Notes: generated by a model not told the origin, from the sequence alone. Numbered from the stretch's first letter, positions 22,943-31,151 are shown. The stretch: 31,934 nt of DNA from an uncultured Pseudanabaenaceae cyanobacterium (GCA_938015405.1 CALLPZ010000348.1:1-31934); one strand, 5' to 3'. Made by a program: numbers and translations.

Positions 22943-25528
22943 ATGACCCAATCCAACACCAATCCAGAGCAGCTGGACTCCTTATCCTTAGAGGATGAAC
23001 AGCCAGCAAGTGACCAGGGGGGCTTAACGGGACTCTTGGTCAATGGTGTTCCCAACACAATGGATCGCTTCTTTGGCTGGTTGCCAACGCGAGTCATTTG
23101 GATGCTGCTGGGATTCATTCTCGTCATTGCAGTCCCTTTAATCATCACTCCTCTAGCCATTTGGCAACAGGGGGCGATCGCCTTCAGCCTCATCCTGCTT
23201 GGCTGGGGACTGGTCCAGCTGGAACAGCGCAGAGACGAAGCTAAGACGAGTGAATATCTGCACCTTCTGTTGATTTGGGTCAGCGCTATCACCACCCTGC
23301 GCTACCTCTATTACCGCACCTCCTACACGCTCAATTTTGATACTTGGCTAGACGGCACCTTCAGCGTGTTGCTTTACACCGCTGAGCTCTACGCAATCTT
23401 GACGCTTTTCCTATCCTATTTTCAGACGCTGAAGCTGCGCGATCGCAAGCCTGTCGAGCTGGAAAACTTCCCCAAGGATCAGTGGTTTAGCGTTGATATT
23501 TACATCCCGACCTACAACGAAGATGTAGACATCGTTCGTAAAACGGCCCTAGGCGCTTTGGCGATCGACTATCCCGAAGACCGTAAGAAGGTCTATATCT
23601 TGGATGATGGTCGAGCCGAGAAATACAAGGCTCGTCGCGAAGAACTGCGTCGTATGTGCGAGGAGTTGGGCTGTGAAATGCTCACTCGCGACAACAACGA
23701 TCATGCCAAGGCGGGCAATATCAACACCGCCATGAAAAAGACCAAGGGTGACTTGGTCATGATCCTGGATTGCGACCATATCCCCTCGCGCCAATTTCTC
23801 CAGCATACCGTTGGCTTCTTCTTCAATCCCAAGGTAGCCCTAGTCCAGACGCCTCACTGGTTCTATAATCCAGACCCCTTCGAGCGCAACCTTCTCACTG
23901 GCGGCACGATCCCTGTAGGCAACGAGCTGTTCTACAAGGTTCTCCAGAAAGGCAATGACTTCTGGAATGCAGCCTTCTTCTGTGGCTCTGCAGCTGTGAT
24001 TCGCAAGGATTATGTTCAAGAAATCGGCGGCATTGCAGTGGAAACTGTGACCGAAGATTGCCACACATCCTTCCGCCTCCATGCTCTGGGCTACGAAACC
24101 GTTTACTACGACAAGATCATGGTGGCCGGTCTTGCACCGGAAATGTTCTCCTCTTATGTGGGTCAACAGGTCCGCTGGGCTCGAGGCATGGCTCAGATTC
24201 TCCGCATTGAGAATCCACTGCTAAATCCCAAGTTAAAGCTGTCTCTGGCTCAGAGACTCTGCTACTTCAGTGCGACCTCCCACTTCTTCTACGGCTTTCC
24301 GCGTCTGATGTACGCGATCGCCCCTACCCTGTTCCTCTTATTTGGCATTAACCCGATTAAGGGTTTGGGTTTGGAGACTTTGGCCTACGCCTTACCCCAC
24401 ATTGTTCTCTCCACCTACGCCAACTTTATCCCCTACAAAAACGTACGTTTCTCGTTCTGGAATGAGATCTACGAATTTGCCATGTCCTTCCAAGCGGGGA
24501 TTGTCACGCTTCTAGCACTGATTAACCCCAATCTGGGCAGCTTCAACGTGACCGACAAAGGTTCTTCCATCACAAAGCGGACCTTTGACTGGGAATCTTC
24601 TCGCCCTCTAGTGATGGTCACCATTTTGGTGGCACTTTCATTACTGTCAGTGCCCATCTGGCTGATGCAGCGCCCGGAAGCCACAGAAGCAGTCTTGATC
24701 AATGCCTTCTGGGGAATCTTCAACATCATTCTGCTAATTTCGGCCCTCCTTGTGGCCTTTGAACAGCCTCAATTACGCGTTTCCCACCGCCTGGACCGTA
24801 AGCTGCCGGTGACCCTCTATAGCCCTGACATGGTGCTAGAAGGAACCACCCTAGACATCAGTGAAACCGGTTGCCAAATGACCCTGGATAGCTGGCCCAA
24901 TCTCCCCGATGAGGTAGAGCTCGAAATTCGCGGTGACTTTGGGGCAAGGGCTTTTGTGAATGGCCACATTGTGCGAGCCATTCCCATTGCAGAAGACCAG
25001 ATCCGTTTGGCAATTGACTTCATCGACCTAACTCAGTCCCAGAAGGATGCCTTGAGCATCGTCATCTACTCCGATGTTTGGGAATGGTATTCCCAAAATC
25101 GTGAAGGTTCCGATGATCCGCTCAGCTCCTTTCGCTTCATTGCCACCAGCCTCAAGCGCTCCTTCCGGGAAACCCGCCCTGCAGTGGGTCAGCGCATGCG
25201 GATGCAGATTCAAGCGGCAGTTCAGCTCTATTGGGAAGGCAGCTTCTACAGCGGTGCTGCTCTAGAAATTGACAGCAAAGGCTTGAAAGTGGAACTGCCC
25301 CACTCTCCCAGAGAGCTCCAGCAAATGGGAGAATCTGCGGCTCTAGTGGGATTACTTCTAACACCCAATGGTAGTGATTCCCTACCCAGCCGCCTCCTCG
25401 GACAGGTCGTCCAAGTTGAGCAGCTCAGCGATGAACAAGGTAGCCGCACCGTCATCGAGTTGATGTTCCCTGAGCAAGTCATGGATCGCCAGCGACCCAA
25501 GATTCGCAATCTTATGCGAACTCTCTAG
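22943..25528 (+). CDS. bcsA: Cellulose synthase catalytic subunit BcsA with PilZ domain(s)
   Basis: An inner-membrane processive family 2 glycosyltransferase that polymerises UDP-glucose into beta-1,4-glucan. In the 861 residues, membrane helices flank a cytosolic GT-A domain. The catalytic motifs are complete: 'ILDDGRAEKY' (about 219), 'LDCDHIPS' (about 275), 'TEDCHTSF' (about 370) and 'QQVRWARG' (about 406, QxxRW). The gating loop reads 'FNVTDKGSSITKRTFDW'. The first PilZ domain has both c-di-GMP motifs, RVSHR (about 611) and DISETG (about 637), so activation by c-di-GMP is expected. About 115 further residues (746-861) look like a second, degenerate PilZ domain. The ATG abuts the bcsB stop, with GGGAGG upstream. 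Alternative beta-glucan synthases share many motifs, but the BcsB partner makes cellulose most likely. Confidence 0.95.
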   Translation: MTQSNTNPEQLDSLSLEDEQPASDQGGLTGLLVNGVPNTMDRFFGWLPTRVIWMLLGFILVIAVPLIITPLAIWQQGAIAFSLILLGWGLVQLEQRRDEAKTSEYLHLLLIWVSAITTLRYLYYRTSYTLNFDTWLDGTFSVLLYTAELYAILTLFLSYFQTLKLRDRKPVELENFPKDQWFSVDIYIPTYNEDVDIVRKTALGALAIDYPEDRKKVYILDDGRAEKYKARREELRRMCEELGCEMLTRDNNDHAKAGNINTAMKKTKGDLVMILDCDHIPSRQFLQHTVGFFFNPKVALVQTPHWFYNPDPFERNLLTGGTIPVGNELFYKVLQKGNDFWNAAFFCGSAAVIRKDYVQEIGGIAVETVTEDCHTSFRLHALGYETVYYDKIMVAGLAPEMFSSYVGQQVRWARGMAQILRIENPLLNPKLKLSLAQRLCYFSATSHFFYGFPRLMYAIAPTLFLLFGINPIKGLGLETLAYALPHIVLSTYANFIPYKNVRFSFWNEIYEFAMSFQAGIVTLLALINPNLGSFNVTDKGSSITKRTFDWESSRPLVMVTILVALSLLSVPIWLMQRPEATEAVLINAFWGIFNIILLISALLVAFEQPQLRVSHRLDRKLPVTLYSPDMVLEGTTLDISETGCQMTLDSWPNLPDEVELEIRGDFGARAFVNGHIVRAIPIAEDQIRLAIDFIDLTQSQKDALSIVIYSDVWEWYSQNREGSDDPLSSFRFIATSLKRSFRETRPAVGQRMRMQIQAAVQLYWEGSFYSGAALEIDSKGLKVELPHSPRELQQMGESAALVGLLLTPNGSDSLPSRLLGQVVQVEQLSDEQGSRTVIELMFPEQVMDRQRPKIRNLMRTL

Positions 25529-25560
25529 CTCAGCTTCGAATGCCAACATTCCAAACTCAA

Positions 25561-25600
25561 GCGAAAGGCCAAGATGCATTACTGCATCTTGGCCTTTCGC
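25561..25600 (+). terminator. Intrinsic terminator of the cellulose locus
   Basis: A perfect 18-base inverted repeat (25561-25578 with 25583-25600) has a TTAC loop and is followed by TTTGTG. It lies 32 bases after the bcsA stop codon and closes the bcsB-bcsA unit. The convergent pgsA lies beyond it. Confidence 0.9.
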
Positions 25601-25743
25601 TTTGTGATGGCTGTGGTCAAATCACTTCACTTATCACTGGGGACACCCATAGCCTGTCAAATGAAGATGGCAGGCAGTGATGTGGGAGACCCAAAGTACA
25701 GTCACAACATTCTCAACAGCCAACACCAAACCCGACGCAATGA

Positions 25744-26268
25744 TTAGTCGCGGCTGGGCAAGAGATATAGCAGACCAGACCACAGCGTCAGTGCCACAGC
25801 GAGCCAAAACACAACCTGAGCTAGCTGCAGCACTAGGCCTTGCAACGGGGCCATCAGTAAGAGAATGGCTGCAATCTGGCTCACCGTCTTAAGCTTGCCC
25901 CAAATATTCGCACCTGAGATTTTGGTTTGGCTGACACGCCAACCCGCGATCGCCACTTCTCGCGCCAAAATCAAAAACACCCCCCAAACAACAACTTTGC
26001 CTTCGCTCAACAAGGCCAACAGCGGAGCCATCACCATCAACTTATCCACCAACGGATCTAAGAACTTACCCAAATCCGTCACCTGGTTCAATCGCCTAGC
26101 CAGGTAACCATCCAGCCAATCTGTGGCAGCAATCACCGCGAATAAAACAACAGCCCACCAGCGCATCGAGGGCACAGTGGACTGCATCAAATAGAGTAAA
26201 AATGGAATCCCCGCTAAGCGAGAGAGGGTAATCCAAGTGGGAAGGTTAATGCGTTTAACAAGCGCCAC
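25744..26268 (-). CDS. pgsA: CDP-diacylglycerol-glycerol-3-phosphate 3-phosphatidyltransferase
   Basis: This membrane enzyme makes phosphatidylglycerol phosphate, the committed step to phosphatidylglycerol, an essential thylakoid lipid. The product is about 174 residues with several hydrophobic segments. The CDP-alcohol phosphotransferase motif is complete in 'DWLDGYLARRLNQVTDLG' followed by KFLDPLVDK. The conserved family start is the 'INLPTWITLSRLAGIPFLLY' region. The start codon is uncertain: the frame opens upstream to TTG codons (26301 and later), overlapping the sugar transferase by up to 47 bases. The GTG at 26268 reduces the overlap to 14 bases and gives a family-like length, so I prefer it. 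It is probably co-transcribed behind the sugar transferase. Confidence 0.92.
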   Translation of the reverse strand: MALVKRINLPTWITLSRLAGIPFLLYLMQSTVPSMRWWAVVLFAVIAATDWLDGYLARRLNQVTDLGKFLDPLVDKLMVMAPLLALLSEGKVVVWGVFLILAREVAIAGWRVSQTKISGANIWGKLKTVSQIAAILLLMAPLQGLVLQLAQVVFWLAVALTLWSGLLYLLPSRD

Positions 26269-26953
26269 GACTGGTAAATACAACTCCAAGGGTCTTAACA
26301 ATCAATAGAATGTCATAAAGCACAGACCACTTGCGCTGATATTTAAGGTCTAAAGCAACGACGGCCTCAAAATCAGAGACACAAGACCGGCCATGAACCT
26401 GCCATTCACCCGTAATACCAGGCTTGACCTTGAGACGCTCCCAGTGGTGATTACGGTATTGCATTACCTCAGTCACCGTAGGTGGGCGAGTTCCGACTAA
26501 GCTCATATGCCCCAACAAAACATTCCAGAACTGGGGAAACTCGTCTAAGCTCGTCTTCCGCAAGAAACGACCCACTCTGGTAATCCGGGGGTCGTTGCTG
26601 TTCTTGAACATATTGCCCTGGGCTTGATTCGTGACCAGATGCTGAAGCTTCTCCGCATCAGCCACCATGGAGCGAAACTTCCAAATGGGGAAGACCTTGC
26701 CCCGCAAGCCACACCGCATTTGACGATAAAAAATCGGGCCAGGCCCTTCCAGACGAATAGCCAAGGCGATTAGCGGGAACAGAAGCACAGTGATGCTGAG
26801 ACCTACTAAGGCACCCAGCACATCTAGCAGTCGCTTCAGCCGAGAAACAGCGGAAGGATGAATAGTTAACGCCACTGCAGCAAACTCAGACTCTTCCCTC
26901 GCTACAGAGAGAGAAGAAGAAAGAGAAGTACTAGAACTCCACGTAGATGTCAT
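26255..26953 (-). CDS. Sugar-phosphate transferase (monotopic phosphoglycosyltransferase, WcaJ/RfbP-type)
   Basis: A 232-residue enzyme that transfers a sugar phosphate to undecaprenyl phosphate, the first committed step in building a lipid-linked repeat unit. After a Ser-rich N-terminus it has a hydrophobic re-entrant segment ('LLDVLGALVGLSITVLLFPL', about 42-61). The catalytic domain follows: 'GPGPIFYRQMRCGLRGK', 'PIWKFRSMVADAE', 'DPRITRVGRFLRKTSLDEFP' (Asp-Glu catalytic pair in LDE), 'MSLVGTRPP' and 'LKVKPGITGEWQVHGRS'. It lacks the large N-terminal multi-helix and CoA-binding-like region of the long WcaJ forms, so it is the minimal form. It may feed the exopolysaccharide system at the left of the window, although 22 kb separate them. 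The last codons overlap the 5' end of pgsA. Confidence 0.93.
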   Translation of the reverse strand: MTSTWSSSTSLSSSLSVAREESEFAAVALTIHPSAVSRLKRLLDVLGALVGLSITVLLFPLIALAIRLEGPGPIFYRQMRCGLRGKVFPIWKFRSMVADAEKLQHLVTNQAQGNMFKNSNDPRITRVGRFLRKTSLDEFPQFWNVLLGHMSLVGTRPPTVTEVMQYRNHHWERLKVKPGITGEWQVHGRSCVSDFEAVVALDLKYQRKWSVLYDILLIVKTLGVVFTSRGAC

Positions 26954-27087
26954 CGGTGGCTGTGCCTCGATTAGCTGCGAAATCGGCTTGTAAAAAGGTC
27001 CGATAAGCTAATAATAATCAGGGCTTCTGAGGTTCTCATAGCTCTCTAAGCTGGGTTCTCTCAATCTTCAAAAGGAGCGAGATCTCT

Positions 27088-27258
27088 ATGAAGATATGCC
27101 CATACATAGAAGTTCGATTAGGAACCTCATATGAAGAAGAATATTTCTGGGAAATAGAAAATTGCGCCATGGTTCAACTTGAGTTCGACAGCCTCAAAAT
27201 GCCCTCTCCCCCAGCCCCTCATCCCAAGTTTGGGAGAGGGGAGAAGCAGCCAGAATAA
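27088..27258 (+). pseudogene. Small frame with good ribosome site, apparently interrupted by the palindromic element
   Basis: The ATG at 27088 is preceded by AAAAGGAG at 10-base spacing. The first 29 residues (MKICPYIEVRLGTSYEEEYF, then WEIENCAMV) read like a genuine acidic protein. From 27175 the frame enters the C/G-rich palindromic element, becomes Pro-rich filler and stops at 27256-27258. After the element one frame reads on for 22 codons to a TGA. This suggests a small gene truncated by insertion, though a functional 56-residue protein cannot be excluded. No family was recognised. Confidence 0.35.
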
Positions 27259-27342
27259 CGATTTTGCGTTCAATTCCCCTTCCCCCAGAATTGGGGGCAA
27301 GGGGTTAGGGGATGGGGGCCAGATTTTGTCGAACTCAGGTTG
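27175..27342. mobile_element. MITE-like palindromic element
   Basis: The terminal inverted repeats CAACTTGAGTTCGACA (27175-27190) and TGTCGAACTCAGGTTG (27327-27342) match at 15 of 16 positions. Internally, a C-rich arm (27201-27230, CCCTCTCCCCCAGCCCCTC) mirrors a G-rich arm (27291-27319), with smaller hairpins inside each arm. The whole 168 bases can fold into one imperfect hairpin. It has no coding capacity, the hallmark of a non-autonomous miniature element. Similar CCCTCTCCCCCAGCCCC elements are familiar from cyanobacterial intergenic DNA. Target-site duplication is not clear. Confidence 0.75.
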
Positions 27343-27609
27343 GTTCAGGTCTGTCAACAGCCTCACTGAGCCACCACAATTGCGATTCACCACGACCATC
27401 TGCAAGGACTGACAGGCCCATAAACGTCCTAAGTGATTTACCAGCGCTATATTTCTCGAGCCAGAACTTGGCATCCGCAGTTCACAGACTCCGCACTTCT
27501 GGGACCTGATTACGAAATAGGTCCATCACTCAAAACAGAAAAGCGTGAGAATCCCTGTAAGAATCCGTGATTAGATGGGGGAATTCGAAATCCTCTTGAA
27601 GTGCCTGCC

Positions 27610-28272
27610 ATGAGCGTTACTCCCGAATCGGTCCAAGCTCTTCTCACTTCCGACAACTATGGCGATCGCCTCTCAGGCCTTAATCAACTGCGGGAACTAG
27701 ATCGTCAGCAAGCCCTAGAACTGGTCCAACCGTTGCTTGCTGATGAGAATGTACGTGTTCGCTACGCTGCTGTAAGCCAGCTCGCCACCCTAGGCGAGCA
27801 GAACCCAGAAGCAACAACGGCTTCCCTTATAAAATTACTGGAAGAGGACAAGGAGCTGGATATCAAAGCGGCAGCGGCTGACGCCCTTGGGGCACTCCAT
27901 TGCAAAGAAGCCTATCCCAAACTAGAAGCAGCTTATCGAGCCAGCAATGACTGGGTTTTGCAGCTCAGTATCATCGCAGCCTTAGGTGAGCTTGGAAATC
28001 CTGCAGGTTTTGAGCTGTTGGAAGAAGCCCTCCAATCAGAAACAGAACTGGTACGTATCTCTGCAATTACAGCTCTAGGCGAGCTGGGCGATGAACGGGC
28101 CATAGCCTTGCTTACTCCCCTGGCAAGAGATGGCGACTGGCAGCTACGAAGCCGAGTCGCCCAATCTCTAAGTAACTTCAAAGGCAATGAGACAGCTCAA
28201 TCAACGCTAAAAACCCTGACCCAAGATGAGTCAGAGCAGGTGGCCAAAATCGCAACGCTCGGTCTGGCCTAG
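27610..28272 (+). CDS. nblB: HEAT-repeat protein, NblB-like phycobilisome degradation factor
   Basis: A 220-residue all-helical HEAT/PBS-lyase-repeat protein. Repeats include 'LVQPLLADENVRVRYAAVSQ', 'LLEEDKELDIKAAAADALGA', 'WVLQLSIIAALGELGNPAGF', 'LVRISAITALGELGDERAIA' and 'GDWQLRSRVAQSLSNFKGNE'. Length, start (MSVTPESVQALLTSDNYGDR) and repeat layout match NblB, which helps dismantle phycobilisomes and detach bilin from phycobiliproteins during nutrient starvation. The related CpcE/CpcF-type lyases share the fold but are usually longer or occur next to phycobiliprotein genes. The ATG at 27610 is preferred over the in-frame GTG at 27601. It is monocistronic, and a small hairpin lies about 80 bases upstream. 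Confidence 0.75.
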   Translation: MSVTPESVQALLTSDNYGDRLSGLNQLRELDRQQALELVQPLLADENVRVRYAAVSQLATLGEQNPEATTASLIKLLEEDKELDIKAAAADALGALHCKEAYPKLEAAYRASNDWVLQLSIIAALGELGNPAGFELLEEALQSETELVRISAITALGELGDERAIALLTPLARDGDWQLRSRVAQSLSNFKGNETAQSTLKTLTQDESEQVAKIATLGLA

Positions 28273-28466
28273 CAACTGATTGAATCAAGGGAAGAAAGAT
28301 ATACCGGGAACATGCTTGGGGGTTGAAGTCGCGACCGATCTCCCCCCTGAGCCACATCTAGGCAAAACGATTTCAGGCCAGTAGCTCCCTGCATGAATGC
28401 AAAGCTGCACGACCCCTTGCTCCGAAGATCGGGCAAGGGAAGCCTCAAAGCCGCTATGACCATGAA

Positions 28467-29867
28467 TTACTCCTCCACTCGCTCTAGGAACGCTGCTGCT
28501 TCCACATGGGACGTTTGGGGGAAAAAGTCGGCAGGCTGAACCGACAACAAACGATATTGGCCAGTCTCGCAAAGCAGCTTGAGGTCACGGGCAAGGGTCG
28601 CGGCTTTACAGCTCATGTAGGCAATTTTCTTCGGTTTTTGTTGCAACAATGCATCGATGACGCGGCGATCGCAGCCTTTACGAGGCGGATCTAGCAACAC
28701 AACATCAGGCAGCACCTCTAGATTGGGCAGGACCGATTCCACCGTTCCTGTCAAAAACTCTGCATTCGTAATGCCATTCAATTCAGCATTTTGCCGAGCC
28801 TGATCAACCGACTGAACCTGGGCCTCAATGCCCATGACCTTACGAACCCGCTTGGCCAAGGGCAACGTCAAAGTTCCGACCCCACAATAGGCATCCAAAA
28901 GGAGTTCATCCCCCGTCAGCTCAAGCTTCTGAGCCATCACCTGAAGTAAAGCTTCAGCTTGCTCCGTATGAACTTGAAAAAAAGTTTCGGGGCGAATCTG
29001 AAAACGGAGCCCTGCAAAGGTCTCTTCAATGAAAGGTTGCCCAGCAATACAGTGGGTCTTGGCTCCAAAAATGGCATTGGTCTTGGCTGAATTCTCATTC
29101 AGGCACACCCCCAATAAGTCGGGGTAGCGATCTTGCCAAACCTGGGCCTGGGCATCCAAGCCAGTGAGATCCCGAGTCGTGGAAATCAATGTAAGGAGAA
29201 CCTGGCCTGTACGGCGACCAATGCGTAGGCTCATGTGGCGCAGCTTGCCTTGGTGCTTCTGCTCGTCGTAGATACTCCAACCTCGATCTTGGATATCCTG
29301 CTTTAGCTCTGCCAGCATTGGATCGAGCTGCTGATCTTGCACCGGACAGCGATTGAGATTCACTAACCGATGGCTGCCCTTGCGGTAATAGCCCGCTTTA
29401 ATCTGACCAGTCCCTGAACGACCTAAAGGATAGGTTGCCTTATTGCGGTAGCCCAGTGGATTATCCAGGGGAAGCATCGGCTGCACCTCAGGGGAATCAA
29501 AGCCACCGATACGTCGCAAGGCTTGGACGACCTGTTCACGCTTAGCCTGCTGCTGATAGTCATAGCTGACATGCTGCCACTGGCAGCCACCACATCGATC
29601 CGCCACGATGCAATTGGCACGAATACGATGGGGCGAAGGCTGGAGCAGATTAACCAGCTGCCCTTGGGCAAATTGCTTTTTAACACGTACAAGGCGAACT
29701 AAGGCGCGATCGCCGGTCACCGTATCAGGTACAAACACAGCCCGCTGAGCATAGCGGCCAACACCATCTCCTCCGTCACTGAGATCCGTAATTGCAACTT
29801 CAACAAGCTGACCCTGTTGCCAGCGTTGGGCGATTTCATCCACCGGGGAAAGAACCTCAGAAAACAT
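28467..29867 (-). CDS. rlmD: 23S rRNA (uracil-5-)-methyltransferase, RlmD/RumA family
   Basis: A 466-residue SAM-dependent enzyme that methylates C5 of a uracil in 23S rRNA. An N-terminal TRAM domain spans about 15-80 ('VEVAITDLSDGGDGVGRYAQ'). The iron-sulfur ligand set is CIVADRCGGC (Cys-x5-Cys-x2-Cys, about 86-95) with a fourth Cys in 'NRCPVQ'. The SAM site is 'LLDAYCGVGTLTLPLAKRV'. The 'VVLLDPPRKGCDRRV' motif and the catalytic 'YMSCKAATLARDLKLL' follow. The usual catalytic loop is SCNPxTLARD; here the Asn-Pro is Lys-Ala, but the Cys is retained. Whether the target is U1939, U747 or both cannot be decided from sequence. The gene stands alone. Confidence 0.9.
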   Translation of the reverse strand: MFSEVLSPVDEIAQRWQQGQLVEVAITDLSDGGDGVGRYAQRAVFVPDTVTGDRALVRLVRVKKQFAQGQLVNLLQPSPHRIRANCIVADRCGGCQWQHVSYDYQQQAKREQVVQALRRIGGFDSPEVQPMLPLDNPLGYRNKATYPLGRSGTGQIKAGYYRKGSHRLVNLNRCPVQDQQLDPMLAELKQDIQDRGWSIYDEQKHQGKLRHMSLRIGRRTGQVLLTLISTTRDLTGLDAQAQVWQDRYPDLLGVCLNENSAKTNAIFGAKTHCIAGQPFIEETFAGLRFQIRPETFFQVHTEQAEALLQVMAQKLELTGDELLLDAYCGVGTLTLPLAKRVRKVMGIEAQVQSVDQARQNAELNGITNAEFLTGTVESVLPNLEVLPDVVLLDPPRKGCDRRVIDALLQQKPKKIAYMSCKAATLARDLKLLCETGQYRLLSVQPADFFPQTSHVEAAAFLERVEE

Positions 29868-30179
29868 GGGGGCACTTCAGTCAAATAGTGTCGCGCAAAA
29901 TGCCCCATCAGGAATGCCCCGCAGACATTACGCAACGTAACCCGCCAAGTCTGTCACGAGCGCCAAACGACGGCATGGGGGCATGGAGACAGAGTTTCCA
30001 CGGAGGGGGTGGCCCCCTAGGCAGGCAGTCCCCCGGAATTCTGCCTACAGTCAGCCTGCTTTTATCTGCCGACTTTTAAGTGCCCCATACTAACTTCCGT
30101 TACACTTTGTTTCGCTCTGGCTCATCTGATCGCTACACTAGGTTCATAAATAAGCCTACGATTTAAGCCTGTCATCACC
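29868..30179. promoter_or_regulatory. Divergent region rlmD / apcD with HLR1-like site
   Basis: 312 bases without a gene. It contains a hairpin-prone stretch around 30003-30046 (TAGGCAG and CTGCCTA arms) and, at 30099-30116, GTTACACT-TT-GTTTCGCT. This is an imperfect pair of direct 8-mers like the HLR1 sites bound by the light-stress regulator RpaB in cyanobacteria. A TACACT at 30134-30139 could be a -10 element for apcD. The regulator assignment is inference. Confidence 0.4.
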
Positions 30180-30674
30180 ATGACTGTAGTAAGCCAAGTA
30201 ATCCTTAAGGCCGACGACCAGCTGCGCTACCCTAGCAGCGGCGAGCTCTCGAGCATCACAGCCTTCTTTCAGACTGGGGAGCAGCGCATTCGTATCGCTG
30301 AGACCCTGACTGAAAGCGAGCAAAAGATCGTAGAACAAGCCAGCCGCGAGCTTTGGAAGCAGCGCCCTGACTACATTGCCCCCGGGGGTAATGCTTATGG
30401 TCAGAAGCAGCGTGCCCAGTGCCTGCGGGACTATAGCTGGTATTTGCGTCTGGTAACCTATGCCATCCTGGCAGGCGACACCGAGCAAATCGAGACCATT
30501 GGCCTAGTCGGTGCCCGCGAAATGTACAACTCCCTGGGTGTGCCCATGGCGGGTATGGTCAGCGCTATCCGTTGCCTTAAGGCAGCATCTTTGCCTCTCT
30601 TGAGCACCGATGATTCTGATGCGGCGGGTCCTTACTTCGACTATCTGATTCAAGGTCTAGATAGCTCCGTTTAG
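30180..30674 (+). CDS. apcD: Allophycocyanin alpha-B subunit ApcD
   Basis: A 164-residue phycobiliprotein, one of the two terminal emitters of the phycobilisome core, passing energy mainly towards photosystem I. The bilin-binding Cys lies in 'QKQRAQCLRDYSWYLRLVTY' (about residue 80). The 'DYSWYLR' Trp and the start 'SQVILKADDQLRYPSSGELS' distinguish ApcD from the major alpha subunit ApcA. 'GLVGAREMYNSLGVPM' and 'FDYLIQGL' complete the globin-like fold. It ends with a few extra residues (DSSV) beyond the usual length of about 161. As in other cyanobacteria, it is separate from an apcABC cluster. A strong terminator follows. Confidence 0.96.
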   Translation: MTVVSQVILKADDQLRYPSSGELSSITAFFQTGEQRIRIAETLTESEQKIVEQASRELWKQRPDYIAPGGNAYGQKQRAQCLRDYSWYLRLVTYAILAGDTEQIETIGLVGAREMYNSLGVPMAGMVSAIRCLKAASLPLLSTDDSDAAGPYFDYLIQGLDSSV

Positions 30675-30724
30675 GAACGAAGTCTTTGACGATGAATAGC
30701 GTGACTCAACCTTGAGTGACGGCC

Positions 30725-30758
30725 GAATGGGAGAGGTGCAATCGCACCTCTCCCATTC
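30725..30758 (+). terminator. Intrinsic terminator of apcD
   Basis: The arms GAATGGGAGAGGTGC (30725-30739) and GCACCTCTCCCATTC (30744-30758) form a perfect 15-base stem with a 4-base loop, followed by TTTGTTCTG, about 50 bases after the apcD stop. Confidence 0.92.
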
Positions 30759-30902
30759 TTTGTTCTGAATGTTCCACGCTCCTGCAAGTCTCTGTCAGAC
30801 TCGATAAAATCAAAGCGACAGGGCATCTGTGGTCACCGTAAATCTGAATTTCCTCAATCAGTAGAACTCAACAGGCCCATCCATTTCTCCTAGAGGTGAA
30901 CT

Positions 30903-31151
30903 ATGTGCATTTGCATCAATTGCCATTACGTCGATAGCTGCAGCACCTATCACGCCGTAGAAACGCAACATGCCCAGTCTCATCTAACCGAGACGCCAAC
31001 CTTTGAGGCAGACTCCCCGGAGATTAACGTCAATATCCGCCCCGACGGTGATGTGATTGAAATGGAATGGGATGTGGTGGGCTGTGCCAGCTTTACCCAG
31101 GAGCAGGGGAAATGGGCAAAGCTACGTCCAGGCGAACTGATTCCGACCTAA
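30903..31151 (+). CDS. ycf34: Ycf34 family protein
   Basis: An 82-residue protein conserved in cyanobacteria and red-lineage plastids. The N-terminal cluster MCICINCHYVDSCSTYHAVE places four Cys at 2, 4, 7 and 13. In the family these bind an iron-sulfur cluster, and loss of the protein disturbs photosynthetic electron transport. The C-terminal half ('SPEINVNIRPDGDVIEMEWD') also fits the family. The ATG is preceded by AGAGGTG at good spacing. A short hairpin terminator follows before tsaB. Confidence 0.93.
   Translation: MCICINCHYVDSCSTYHAVETQHAQSHLTETPTFEADSPEINVNIRPDGDVIEMEWDVVGCASFTQEQGKWAKLRPGELIPT

Larger units (their letters stand above)
26954..27609. other. Intergenic region containing a MITE-like element and a small broken frame
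   Basis: About 650 bases separate the divergent sugar transferase and nblB-like genes. It contains a short frame with a good ribosome site (27088-27258), the palindromic element 27175-27342, and a small GGACCT/AGGTCC hairpin (27509-27531) shortly before the nblB-like gene. No other coding sequence was recognised. Confidence 0.6.

Noticed and set aside
27179..27412. A 77-codon frame across the palindromic element
   Set aside because: It lies mostly within the element's arms; the Pro/Gly/Ser-rich text is a by-product of the C- and G-rich arms.
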